Assembly: GCA_010094045.1 (NCBI GenBank)
Contig: ML986627.1
Coordinates: 117,186 to 181,185 of the forward strand
DNA length: 64,000 nucleotides
Source of the DNA: Lojkania enalia
Lineage: Eukaryota; Ascomycota; Dothideomycetes; Pleosporales
Direction: 5' to 3'
Numbering within the stretch: position 1 is the first letter of the stretch; every line of letters starts with the position of its first letter. Positions 1-11,040 of this stretch are shown in pieces. The translations under genes and the position numbers were made by a program. The notes under the pieces were generated by a model. That model was given only the letters and a program-made list of their open reading frames with translations. It was not told the origin of the DNA and did not search any database.

Positions 1-338
1 CCATCGTTGAGAAATGCCGGCCCCATAGATGGGCTAGCGGAGGCGAGGCGCATGAAACAGTCGGGCAATCAGAGAAGAGGCACAACAAGGTATCGAATCT
101 GCGGTGTCGCGGGCTGCGTGGTGAGGATCCAAGTGTCGGAGGTGTGTATCGTGCCTCATACGGCGGCTCTGGTCGACTACCCCTGTCCTTCACATCTGCC
201 ATGCGTAAAACAAACACAAATCTCATCCTCCGCTCCGCACTTGTTCACTATCGTCCTCTCGAGCGGCGCAGATTGGCATTCGCCCAGACTTTGACTCTTC
301 GGATCATAGAGCTCCCGGAGCGGAATCCTAGACACCAA
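1..338. other. Upstream flank of the first regulator, no gene seen
   Basis: Mixed-composition DNA at the window edge. Reading frames are open on both strands but none starts with a convincing ATG or matches a family I know. It probably contains the promoter and 5' leader of the regulator that follows. Confidence 0.4.
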
Positions 339-1836
339 ATGTGCCCCTACAGTATGGTGAATGCCCTTTCGACCTAAACACGCAGCTGACGACAACAGCT
401 CCCTTGCCGGCGAGCGATGGTCCATCTAGATTCTCGCCGTCCTCGGTCAGAGACTGGCAGCCGAGGAGAAAGTCGGTGTCCAACGCCTGCGAGCGGTGTC
501 GGCGGAGAAAAATCCGTTGTGATGGCGATACTCCGTGCGCGACTTGTAAAAGATTTTCTTTGCAGTGTGTGCGGATTCAGAAGCCGCGAGAAGCCATAGC
601 GTCGTCAGTAGAATTGAGAAATCGCCAAGCGATGTGGTTATCACGTGATTGTTCGTTCACTAACAGATCCCAAAGCGAACACCAAGCAGCGTTGGAAAAC
701 CGAATCCATCAGCTAGAGGCTCAATTAGCCGCTCATGTGGGCGCGCCGACGCATGGAATGGAATCCATCGGCCAATCTTTGATGGCAGGAACTTCGAACT
801 TTGATTGGCAAAGCCCACCACCACAGTTGGCGCTTGAGACCAATTTCCCTGCTCCGTATAGTCCTGAGAGTGAGCTAGATCTTGCCACCTTTTCAGCGGG
901 AGGTATCCCGTCAATTGCTATCACTGAATGTGAGTCAACTCCAAATGATTCACCTTGTTCATCAGTACCTTCATTTTGGTCAGGTACCACACGAGCCTCA
1001 TCACCTGATACGCATCGTACTCCAGCCCTGCAGTTTCAGCATAATTTTGCAGGCCCAAGCAACACCGCAACATTTCCGCCCTCATTGACACCTACCCCAG
1101 CTTCTTGGGATTTTATGGAGCAAGATAATCCTACTCATTTGAAGCCCCATCCCGATCTATCGCGCCGGTCATCCGTCTCATCCAGCTCCATGGATAGTGA
1201 TGACCATGCAAGTTCCGAGCTCGATAATGACGCCGACATACTTCCCCTTGGCCCTATGCCACGACTTCCTCGACAGGGCATATTTGCAGCGAGCACAGAG
1301 AGCCCCCCGTCAGGGGTACCGCGCTCCAGTCATACGGATAGGAACCGCGCTATCAATGTTACTCCATTCCCGAGCCGATTTGAAGCCGAGACACTTACCA
1401 CGGAGTTTGCCCAGCACATTCAGTCCTTCGAACACAAACCGTACACTATCCCAGCGGCACTCTTCCGGCAACTTTGCGAAGTTGTTTACCCGGATCCTAA
1501 AAAGAGATCAAGTTCTGTCGATCTCTCGATTTCCGTTCCAATGGCGCGTTTTCATGTTTTCCTTGCCATGGCCATGTACGCTCTCCTCCCTCAGTAAGCT
1601 TAATTTCTTAGTTGACCTAATATAGTGGAATGAAAATACGCATATTGGAAAGTACGGAAAGCACGAATTCGCTGCTAGATAGATGTTATGAACTAGCCAT
1701 ACAACAAGCATCGTCGCCGACTTTCTGGCAAGAAAACGGGGGCGTCGAAGCCGCTCAGCTGCTCACCGTCTTCGCGTCGTTGAAGAACGAGCTAGGGCTC
1801 GACCCGAAGCCGCTACAGACATCCTTTTCGTGGTAA
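339..1836 (+). pseudogene. Zn2Cys6 transcription factor, truncated in the middle-homology domain
   Basis: The Gal4-type binuclear zinc cluster is complete: Cys35, 38, 45, 51, 54 and 61 with the basic stretch CRRRKIRC. Such proteins bind CGG-containing DNA in the nucleus. I place the start at ATG 339, with a 47-nt intron (352-398, GTATGG...ACAG), because the long frame downstream has no early ATG of its own and this join keeps the frame. A serine/proline-rich linker follows. A second intron (1576-1625) joins to the start of the fungal-specific regulatory domain (FLAMAIGMKIR, then NSLLDRCYELA). The frame stops at 1836, or about 10 nt further if a GTAAGC donor is used to reach a short exon ending near 1893. 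This gives about 466 aa, whereas regulators of this architecture usually continue for several hundred residues. AT-rich DNA begins directly after the stop. The DNA-binding half looks intact and the C-terminal half is missing. It may be a pseudogene or a short regulator that still binds DNA. Confidence 0.7.
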
Positions 1837-3477
1837 GCCATCTTAAGCATTCCGGTGCCGTCGCTTCATGTTGTATTTAGGGCAATCAGCTAGATTTCCG
1901 TTTCAGCATCTGGTATGGAAGGCCGACCTACATACATCATATCATATTCGCTTCAGTTTCTAGCAAATGCCGTTACGGCCCCTTTTGTATTAGCACAACC
2001 TGCTTTCGTAAATTTTGATGCATTCTACATGTATATACTCAATTTTTTATTGCAATAAATTTGATATAGAGTCATGCAACATTCCTCTTCCGGGTAGCAG
2101 TATCATTATATGATTTGATAGCGATGCCAGAATACTTCCTCCAGTCTCTGCTCCACGAATTCCTCGACAGTGTATATTCGTATTCCTGCTTACATGGTGC
2201 CCTAGTCTGAACAGAATATATAGCTTAATCCTGGAGAACTTCCCTGTATTCCGCATTTAGAACCTAGAATACCTCCTATACCATATTGAGTAACAGTAAT
2301 AAGGCATTTATAAGGCTTGCTGGGATTGCGACAATATATGACCTAATAGGACTATGGTCGTCAGGATTAGAAAGCCGGAACGATATAATGGTTTTGGTAT
2401 CCAAACATGAGTTGTAAGAAGTTGACAGCCTGGCGAAACCACAAAGCCAAAGTTTTAAGTTAAACAGCGGAGGTGGGAAGATGATATAAAGGAAAAGAAG
2501 GCGAGGATGAGAATGAAAAGAGGGCTGGTAAACCTTATCTAAAGAATGATGGGGCGCAAGAAAAACGTATGAAACATTATGGAATATAAGATCCGACAGG
2601 GTAACAATGGCACATAGTGGCAAGGAGGGCTCTAAGGGCCGAATAGGAATAGTAACAGGATAAGTCAAAATCAATAGAACGCTGTATTTAGATAAACAGT
2701 TCAGAAGTTGAAATTCTTCATGATCCTAGGCTATATTAAACCATGAGCTTGAAAAGTTTAGTGGCGATCCGTCGGATCCCAGACTGGAACGGCCCTCAAA
2801 TTTTCCAAAAAAAAAAAAAAATTATCTTTTACCAGATTGTATGGTTTATCATGGTGGCGGCAAAAGGGACGTCGACGGTTAATGGAGAACTGCCCTACTA
2901 TAAAGCGTTGCCGTAAGCAATAATGGGCGTGCGAAACAAGTTTCGAGAGTTCTAGCACCTTGCCCTTGTATTTGTGCTTCACTGTGTTACTGCGATGGGT
3001 CTGTTAGCAGTAATTTTGTTGGTCAATATCAGAGTCACTCGAGCCTGTTCGGATGGCCTGCGTACAGAATCCTGGCAATTTTCATATATATAAACTGGCG
3101 AAAGCTGTACAGCATCGCATCGAATCGAGATTAGCGCAATACGAAGAGCACAAAGAACAAGCTAGGTAAACGATTATGCCTACGTTTGTTTTGACAATGA
3201 ATGCAGGATTAAGAGATGTAACTAATGATAACGTGCGGAGACGCGACATCCGAGGAAATTTTTCGCGGACCCTCCCCGCATTCGAACCACTCACGCTAAA
3301 ATTATTTAATTGGAGGCAAAATTATTAGAACTTCGACAATATAAGCCTCAGATGGCTTGCCTTTTACGTTATTATGTTTGTAACATCTTTCTCTTCTACG
3401 TTTTTCTTTGAAGTCATATAATATTACCTATACATAATAGTTAGCGACCGTCGGTATCAACTACTACCAAATAATAT
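1837..3477. other. AT-rich, TA-rich intergenic DNA, no gene seen
   Basis: Frames are short and broken on both strands. The composition is visibly richer in A, T and TA than the coding islands, with a 14-nt A run near 2808-2822. This is what repeat-induced point mutation leaves in old repeats, but I see no recognisable transposon protein. Confidence 0.5.
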
Positions 3478-3623
3478 GGTGAGATGGCCGAGTTGGTTAT
3501 GGCGGTGAATAAGCCTTATCCCTAGTGTAGAGTCATTACTGACTCCAAATAGCCAGGTTAAGGTTATCTTAACATTAATTCCTGGTCACGAAAGTGGCGT
3601 GGGTTCGAGTCCCACTCTCATCA
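3478..3623 (+). tRNA. Class II (Ser/Leu-type) tRNA-like gene, interrupted and possibly defective
   Basis: The acceptor arms GGTGAGA (3478-3484) and TCTCATC (3616-3622) pair over seven positions with one G-T wobble. A consensus A box (TGGCCGAGTTGG) and B box (GGTTCGAGTCC) are present, and the T arm GTGGG/CCCAC is perfect. A long variable arm (CAC GAAA GTG) marks the Ser/Leu/Tyr class. A T run near 3664-3671 could be the RNA polymerase III terminator. At 146 nt it is far longer than a mature class II tRNA, so an intron of some 50-60 nt would be needed. I could not find a regular anticodon stem-loop with T33, so I cannot name the anticodon. It may be a tRNA pseudogene damaged along with the surrounding AT-rich DNA. 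Confidence 0.6.
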
Positions 3624-4160
3624 ATATCGTCCTAAGCGTAAGCTTAGGTGCTCGGGAATCCGTTTTTTTTAAACTTTCACTCTCCAGATTAGTTCATTGA
3701 AGCGCAGCACACAGATTTTTCCGTGGTAAAGTGGCTTTTGTCCTTGAACATTGCGTCATTCCTAATAGAATTTTTTTGCCACATCTTTCCCCTTAATAAA
3801 AATTATACAATAGTCCATCCCCCAAATCGTGCAGTCGGCGGTGCCTGAGCCTTCCTATCGATCCTTCTCGACTGTGATTCGCCAATCATCTCGGAGCGAC
3901 ACGCAATGCAATATACGAACCTACCCTAAAATTCACCATTGCGCTTACTATTTTTCGATATGATGGCCAACCGAGCCTATTTAGCATGCGGGGGCTACTA
4001 GGAGGGGAGGGTGTGACCATACGGAGCGAGGCCAGCACTTTCTTTTACATAAACGACAAATTCAACGTTAATGTACTAGGATATATATATGTGCATATGG
4101 TTTAGAAAGCGGGTTTAATCTCAAGGAAGATCATCTAGCTGTGTAGTCTTAGCTCTTGGT
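3624..4160. other. AT-rich intergenic DNA, no gene seen
   Basis: Apart from the T run just after the tRNA-like gene, I see only short broken frames. Nothing coding can be supported. Confidence 0.4.
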
Positions 4161-4164
4161 GAAC

Positions 4165-4850
4165 TTATCGGCGCCGATAGGCGCGCGTCCTTGACAGAAC
4201 TCTCCGAACGATCTACCCGCAACGGGCCACTACGCGACACCCGGCTGCTGTCACAAGCTTTTTCAAGCTCCTCCTTGAGCGCAAAAACATCAAATCTCTC
4301 AAGTCGTTGCTACATCTTGGAGATATATTCGTTGAAGAGCTGGACGATCTAAGACGGTTTGTCTCTGGTAAGCGACTGCTGCCAATTCAGTCCTTAGATG
4401 CGTTTACTCAGGATTTCAGGGGACTCACTGGCTTCAAAAGTCTAGCTCTTCACAGCATCTCCGGCGAGGATTTTGCCTAACTCGCTCTAGTGATTCTCCT
4501 TGATAAGGAAACTATAAGGATTAGGAGAAACTCTCCGCATTCCGAGGCTGAAGGACTCGTAACATAGGTTGGGAAAATTTTTGAAAATGGCTCTTTTGAA
4601 TCATTCTAATTGCAAAATTATTTCAAGAAGCGCCTTGTATCCGCTTAAGTCACATTTTATACAAGGCGACATTGTCGCCGCAATCGATGCGAGAGAAGAC
4701 AAAGTAGCGCTCCAGTATCAAGACGATCAAGGGGTTATTAGGCCAATTGGATACGATAATCCGTTTATCGAGATTAGTAGTTTTCCAAGAAGGAGATTTC
4801 CGGATAGGCAGCCAAGATGGACTGCGCTTGTAAAGCATGCCATATGACCT
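4165..4850 (+). pseudogene. Decayed coding fragments of unknown family
   Basis: One frame reads as protein-like sequence for roughly 110 residues (motifs FFKLLLERKNIKSLKSLL and DIFVEELDDLRRFVSG) until an in-frame stop near 4481, then continues in similar style. A second open stretch in another frame (4569-4847, 92 codons) contains FIQGDIVAAIDARED and VALQYQDDQGVIRPIGYD. Neither has a plausible gene start, splice structure or family I recognise. They could be parts of one frameshifted gene or of two. The GC content is higher than in the flanking DNA, which fits a decayed gene in an AT-rich setting. Confidence 0.3.
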
Positions 4851-5547
4851 GGATAAGTTCTGCTCGTCCCTATCATTAACATTCCCACATTAAATTTGTG
4901 TTATAGATACTGGACTTTCGAGGGCAATCAACAGTCGGTGGTATAGTGATAAAACAACCCTGGTGTGCGTTAGTGTGGAGAATCTTAGAGATTTTATCGG
5001 GAATCTAATGACTTTGGCTAATTGAATTTCTCGAGATTCTAGGCTGAACTTCGAGCAATTGCACGTGGCAATGATACGAAGGACGGTTGAGACGATTGAG
5101 ACTCATCGCGGCCCAGACTTTGTACTATGATAGCCTATTAGGATTAAAGATGTGTTAGCTTCATTGCTAAAAGTATATAGATTGCCATGATGGTATAAAA
5201 TTCAAACAAACTCAAACGTATAAGCTATGATTACTCTCACTCTTCTGCGTGATCGGACCAACCTAAAGTAGCCGAGGTCCTACATCTGTTCACTGCGGAC
5301 GTGATTCCCATAAAGGACTAGTGGTACGCTAGTCCATTTTTGTCAAACCATCCGCCCTAACGCTCAATCACTAGTTTCCTTCCCAAACTGGCCGAGATAT
5401 ATAAATTCATTGTTGCTATTGAAGTACTCAATCATTAAAAAATTTGTTGTATTACGCTATCTTATTTCCCTTCATTGTTGTTATTCCCCTAGAATATCTG
5501 CTATTGCGTCACCACTTTCGCCTAAGACACTCTTCATATCATTCATC
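4851..5547. promoter_or_regulatory. Upstream region of the PhyH oxygenase gene
   Basis: AT-rich DNA with no supported gene. The last 200 nt before ATG 5548 contain TATATA-like sequence near 5397-5403 and a pyrimidine-rich leader (5450-5540), which is typical of fungal promoters. No specific operator was recognised. Confidence 0.35.
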
Positions 5548-6799
5548 ATGGCCCTCTCATCGACCCCGATCTCCATTACCCCCTCTCTATCTGAGCTTCA
5601 GTCTGGCAATCTCTCCCAGCAAAATCTTGAAATTGCAATCCGTACCTTGCAGCGGGATGGGCTTATCGTCCTTAAAGATTTGATCCAGCATGATGTCTTG
5701 GATAAATTGAACAACAAGATGGTGAAAGATGCGTATGAACTACAAAGCAAAGAAAACAGCCCTTATAATTACAACAAAGGAAATATTCAGCAGGATCCGT
5801 TGTTGACAGATGAGTGGTTCGAGGATAGCGTGTTTCTGAGTGAGTATTTCATGTTGTTGATTTGTTTCTGGCGACCCTGGTTGGTTTTATTGACTGTATC
5901 CGGCATGATTCACCCCTTTTTTAACAAATCTTACCTTGAAGATAGTTTGAGTTTGTAAGATGTAATGAAGCGGTATAATTCCTTTACAATTGCTAGCTCA
6001 TGTTTATGGTTTTACTTTTTTTTCTTATTCGCTGGCTGGCTTGGCTTTATATGTCTTCTACACTTAGCACATATTACGGCATCAATTTCTAAGTCTTCTG
6101 TAGATCCGATCGTAACACAAGTAACATCAACCGCTCTGGGCCCGAGACCATCCCTCCGCTTCATATCCGGCAATACTGCTCTCCCTCCAACTGGGGCTTC
6201 GCCCCCTCAACGTCAACCAACCCATAACGACGCTGACTTCGACCATCCCTCTATTACTTTTGCTCTTGTAGTCAATGTTCCTCTCATAACTATGACTCCC
6301 GAAAACGGATCCACCGAAATCTGGCTTGGTACTCACAATGACACGACTATCGCCGATCAAGAAGGAAAACACGGCGATCGAGCCAGCGGCAGGATCAAAA
6401 CAGCCTTGCTTGAAAGACGGCGAATGGAACGACCTCCTTCTCAACCTATTGTCACGAAAGGGAGTGTAATAGTGAGAGACCTTAGGCTGTGGCATGGAGG
6501 GTGTCCAAATTTCGGTACTGACCCGAGGGCAATGCTTGCAATGAGTCAGTTATCCCTATATAACACAACGTTGCCTGCATTAATCGTCATTCTCAGTCCA
6601 TTTTGCGCCGTGGTACCGCAACCAGATGAAGGTCGAATTTGCAGACACATTGAAAGATCGATTGACCCTCGAGACGAGTCGCCTCGAGATTCCAGCAACG
6701 TTCGTTACGACCAAGGAATTAGAGCAGAATTACTTGAATAGGCCGTATGGGAATGCTTATAATTTCGATCAAGTCGACAAAATCGATGGCGTGTTCTAA
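5548..6799 (+). CDS. PhyH-family Fe(II)/2-oxoglutarate-dependent dioxygenase
   Basis: Proteins of the phytanoyl-CoA dioxygenase fold use Fe(II), O2 and 2-oxoglutarate to hydroxylate or otherwise oxidise small molecules. Three exons (5548-5839, 6104-6544, 6597-6799) join in phase to give about 311 aa, a normal size for the family. The iron-binding triad is visible: H138-x-D140 in PTHNDADF and H228 in LRLWHGG, with R239 a candidate 2-oxoglutarate anchor. The conserved LGPRPSLRFISGNTALP precedes the HxD motif. The second intron is a usual 52 nt, but the first is 264 nt, long for this window. The C-terminus ends in NAYNFDQVDKIDGVF. The substrate cannot be told from sequence. Fungal members act in primary metabolism and in tailoring secondary metabolites. 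It sits in AT-rich DNA yet has no stop or frameshift, so it is probably functional. Confidence 0.85.
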
Positions 6800-7502
6800 G
6801 TATGTTAAGTCCGTTCGAACGTTCTTGTTGTTGATCACCACCTAGTTTTAAGTAGCATAGGATAGCGAAGATCAATAACTTAAGAAATACTCTTTATTTT
6901 GCAAACCCTAAGGCTTCAACTTCATTTATTGTGCGTGGTGTTTGTTTTTAACACTGGCTCAGAACCGGACACAGAATACAATCGTGACCTGTGCCCATGA
7001 AATTCGAAAGAGCCAGTATTGATTAGGTATTTCTAAAGAGACACTGTCGCCAAGATTTACTTAATTGGTACTAGTTCCATCGTACAATAAATTTAGCTTG
7101 GAATCTTCTGAAAGCGGCTAATCCTGCACCAGTAGAAATCTCCTACAATAAACAGCTGGCAGGCCCATCACATCTTACAAAAACAGATCCGTGGATCCGA
7201 TGAAAGGGACAAGCCGGAGCGCCTATCCGCACGACTTCGCTGTGGTTGGCTGCCGCTAAGTGTGCTTGAGTGCTCAGTAAGCTTCTGGCATGCGCGTCAG
7301 CACTCCCAAAATCTTGGTTCTGGTGGTTTTTACAATCAGCATGTGGCTCCCGTTCACTCCAACTTCTAACTCACAAAATTTCTCAACCTTTTTGTTTTGT
7401 TACACCTATATTATCAATGGGGTGGGAGTTCGTGTCTATCGAAAATTGGTATAGGTGACTTCGCATAGGCCGAACGAAGCGCTTCACACGCAAGACTACA
7501 GT
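6800..7502. promoter_or_regulatory. Intergenic region upstream of the PTH11-like gene
   Basis: AT-rich, no gene seen. It must hold the 3' end of the oxygenase transcript and the promoter of the next gene. No specific motif is assigned. Confidence 0.35.
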
Positions 7503-8987
7503 ATGATTAATTCGATTGCTAACATCCAACCCGCTCGCGAGCAAGAACATGTATATGATGGCGATGGAATCGGGGGAGAGAAGGTTGTGTTGGCCGTAGA
7601 GATACCATTGATTATTCTGGCAATTAGTGTAGTGGGACTGAGGGTCTACTCCCGATTGGCTGTGAAAAGGAAATTGGCAGTCGACGATGTTTTGATAGTT
7701 TTGGGCTGCGTAAGTCTAGTTAAATTTTTTCAATGCTTACTTGGCGCTAATTTGAGGCTAGTCATGCGCATTTGCAAGAACGGTGATTAGCTGTATGAGT
7801 GTAGATGATATATGGGGATTTGACGCTGAAGGGTAGGTCATATCCTCTGTAGGGCGTAGATTCAATCGTTATGCTGACTATAGGGAAGGCCCGATCGTGT
7901 CCAGGAGGTCCCTTACTACAAGGCAAGCGTCTACATTCTGTAACGCCTAATTGTGGACTAATGAGTTTAGCACATCTTCGAACGGCGCATCGCATATATC
8001 TTCGCGGTCTCGTTCACCCGGTGTTCCGTCCTCGCATATTACCTTCGCATATTCCCCCCAGGCCTTACTGGTCTCCGAAGATGGTGCTGGGTACTCTTAT
8101 TCCTTGCCCTTGCTCAGTTCGTCGAAGTCTTCACCGTACTCATCGTCTTCTGCAAAGACATCGGCAAACTCTGGACAAGCGACTTTTTGGACTTCCGCGG
8201 CTCACGCTGTTTTAGTTCTCCGGTATATAGCTACTCCGCAGCAATCGGCGATAGCGTTTTGGATAGTGTAATATTTGCTTTGCCCATTCCGTATGTTTGG
8301 AAACTCACAAAATTGCGTACGCGTCAGAGGGTTGGTCTGATCATCATTTTTGCATTGGGTTTCACTGTTTGCGTGGTTGCGCTATTGCAGATCCCATTTA
8401 TCAAGAGGCGGGAAGAAATGCCCTCATATTTTGGGACTGCAATCAACATGCTCATAGCAATTCAACTAGCACTTGCAATCGCAGCCGCTTCGTTACCGGA
8501 TATCCGTGCATTAATAGCGCGATCGTTTCCAAAATTCTCACCACTACATCATAGAAGTCTTGTTACGGCTACGAATAACCAAGATCCGGATGCCGAGCAA
8601 GGGGCATTAGGACACAATGATACTCCGCGACAAGCATTCGAAGGAAGACGACATTTCAGAAAACCGGACTGGATGAGATCGACTCTTCCTGCTTCCTTGC
8701 TTTCCACACGGATTAGACATGACGACGCGAGTGACGAAGCACATGCACCCCCCTCGAGTCAACAGGCTATTGGGCGCCGGAAGTCTTCAATTGTACTTCC
8801 TTGGATCACTCAGAACGAGGCACAGGATGAAGACGTACCTCTTCCTGGGCGAAGTTCCGGCAGACGACCGTCCTTAGCGCAAGTCCTACAATCATCAACA
8901 CCTCCGGCACGCACGACGACACCGGTGCCACCGGTGCCAGAGATTCATGAAGCGAAGTCTCCAATTCATCTTCAGCCTCCGCCATAA
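7503..8987 (+). CDS. PTH11-like rhodopsin-domain integral membrane protein
   Basis: Four exons (7503-7709, 7762-7832, 7889-7928, 7971-8987) splice in phase to about 444 aa. The order fits the fungal rhodopsin-domain family: an outward N-terminus, a first hydrophobic helix (LAVEIPLIILAISVVGLRVY), the family signature R(VY)SR...LAVDDVLIVLG, a segment around VSFTRCSVLAYYLRIFPP (the usual TKxSILxxYLRIF motif with R in place of K), several further membrane helices to about residue 285, then a long polar, proline-rich cytoplasmic tail. Family members include PTH11 of rice blast, implicated in surface sensing, but most are uncharacterised. The third exon is only 40 nt and both introns around it are needed to keep the frame. 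I chose ATG 7503 because no in-frame ATG lies between the upstream stop and it. Ligand and signalling partners are unknown. Confidence 0.8.
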
Positions 8988-11040
8988 TGTCCATGCAAAT
9001 CGTAACGAGCAAATTTATGGAATATTAGCCTAGGAGGCAAACGGGAACGAAATATTTCATGCGCCTCACCGAATAAGAGATAGCTATGAGTCGATTGACG
9101 ATATAATATGCACGCAACTTTTCCACCGATAGAATTATTCGTAAGCAAAATTCTCTTCTCTCAACTTTGATACGTTATCCCCAACCCTTATCGACACTAT
9201 AAATTCAAGGATAAGGCCTTCCCTTCTGAGGCACTAAACGCCAACGAATACTTTTTCAGGGTATAGAGAAACCGAAATAGGCTAAACGGAACCCGAACGC
9301 AGACATTCCACGCTTCCACGAAAGTCTTTACACTATGCAGGAGAGGAATCAGAAATATAGGAGTAGTAGAGTCGTCTGATAGGTAAATCGAAGAGAGGAT
9401 TAATTACAGTTGTGAGACATGCTAGTGATGAAGATTATTAGATGCTAAATCGTGAGCAGCGAACTTGTGGTGGATTGAACATTATTCTATAGCTAAAATG
9501 GAAATAGCAATATATATGAAGCATGCGCGAGCCGATGAATCAAGAGCAGCATGCATAATACCTCATAATCCAATTATTGCATCCCAACTAGGATTTCCCT
9601 ATTTCGTCCGTCAGACATATCTCTATTTAGCGGGATAGTGTGCTATTCAGCTTCTTACGACAGCAGAACATGGGGTGCAGTTGGTTTCCCCCAAAGCGAC
9701 CTATTAGAGAGACTGAAAGCGAGACCGACCTTAGAAAACGAAAGTGTCGTTTAAAGAAGAATGGGGAGAATAAGATAAATATTCGTAGCGTTAAGGTCGC
9801 ATATGCCGCTAAGTGGTCACAAGACGGGTGTGTCGAGGGACTCTTGTTTAGAATGACTAATAGATGAATCGGCTTTTCTATTTTGGACTCGAGTGCTGAT
9901 GCGGCAGGGGGGAACAGGTATTTCCGTTTTAAGTCCCCAACATAAGGGAGTTTATATAAGCTAATCATCCATCTATGCAATTGAAAATTAGTAAATAGAG
10001 AGGAAGAGTGTATCTAAAATGAACGATTATAATTGTATTGACTTCGGCTTAAATTAATGCCAGACCAGTTGGCAACCGTTGAGACACCGAGACAAGGTCT
10101 CGACCAGAGCCCTTGGAACGAATTGAATTCGAGGCTCTAAGCAACCAACCAGTCGCATATATATGTCTCGCGGAGTATTGAAAGAAAAATTAACGGTTAT
10201 TGCATGTATCTCGATAGAACATGTCATATAGTAAATACAGCGCTTTTGTCTATCGTTATAACGAGTATGATATTCCCTTATCTTATCTCCCGCTAACTCG
10301 GGTACTGAAGAGCTTGCCGAGGAGACAGGCTGAAGAGATCAAAGAGTCAATGTCGATTCTCAATAGGAGCATGATTTTCATTTGAGTCGTCAACGCGCAG
10401 CCTAAAGTAGTAATTGTTACTCGAATCCATGCATCTGACAGACGATCTATCCTATCGCAAAAGGCACGAATTTGTGGTCTGGATGAGCCGGTGTTCTGAG
10501 TGCATCATGACGGCTTAGACGTGGGATGAATCAGCAAAGCTTGGCTGCAAGGCACACATGCTAAAGTGGAATTTGCGAAATGATTTGAAAAAGATTCAAG
10601 AATCCGTAAAGAAAATGTACTGCACGCTACCAGCGCCGATTGGACGCTTGATAGTGTGAAGGGTGTTTTGCTCACATTTCGGTCTGTATGTAAGCATGTA
10701 TCGCGCATAAAAAAGCTAAAAATATCAAATCGGCAAACCTTCTCCTCTCTAAACAAGAATTGCCCCTCACGACCTAAAATACACTTCAACTATGACAAGG
10801 TTAGGGGATCAATTAGCTAACTTCTTGCACTTAGCGTTTCTGGGCACTAAAACCGCTAAGCACGAGGTGCACTGTCGGTGCTGACAGCATGCCTCGTGCG
10901 TTAAATCATGCTGACCGTTGATCATTGTTGAAGTGCAAGCATGCCTAAATCTATATAATTATCAGGTCGCCGTACTGGTGGCAAGAATCAGTTTATAGCG
11001 ACTTGGTTTCGTCAATAGATTTGTGTTTTAGTTGCATCTC
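8988..11040. other. AT-rich gene desert with a dyad just upstream of the GMC gene
   Basis: About 2 kb of AT-rich DNA with only short, unconvincing frames. The one structured element I see is an imperfect inverted repeat at 10860-10899, listed separately. The last 180 nt should contain the promoter of the GMC oxidoreductase gene. Confidence 0.45.
10860..10899. promoter_or_regulatory. Imperfect inverted repeat upstream of the GMC gene
   Basis: Two 17-nt arms read GCACGAGG..TGTC and the reverse complement. The outer 8 bp and inner 4 bp pair perfectly, with a 5-by-5 mismatch between them. It lies about 140-180 nt before ATG 11041, where dimeric regulators often bind, so it could be an operator. 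No regulator is known for this sequence. Confidence 0.35.

Noticed and set aside
2276..2674. 132-codon minus-strand frame rich in Leu, Ser and Phe
   Set aside because: Composition is that of AT-rich random sequence. No start context, domain or splice support.
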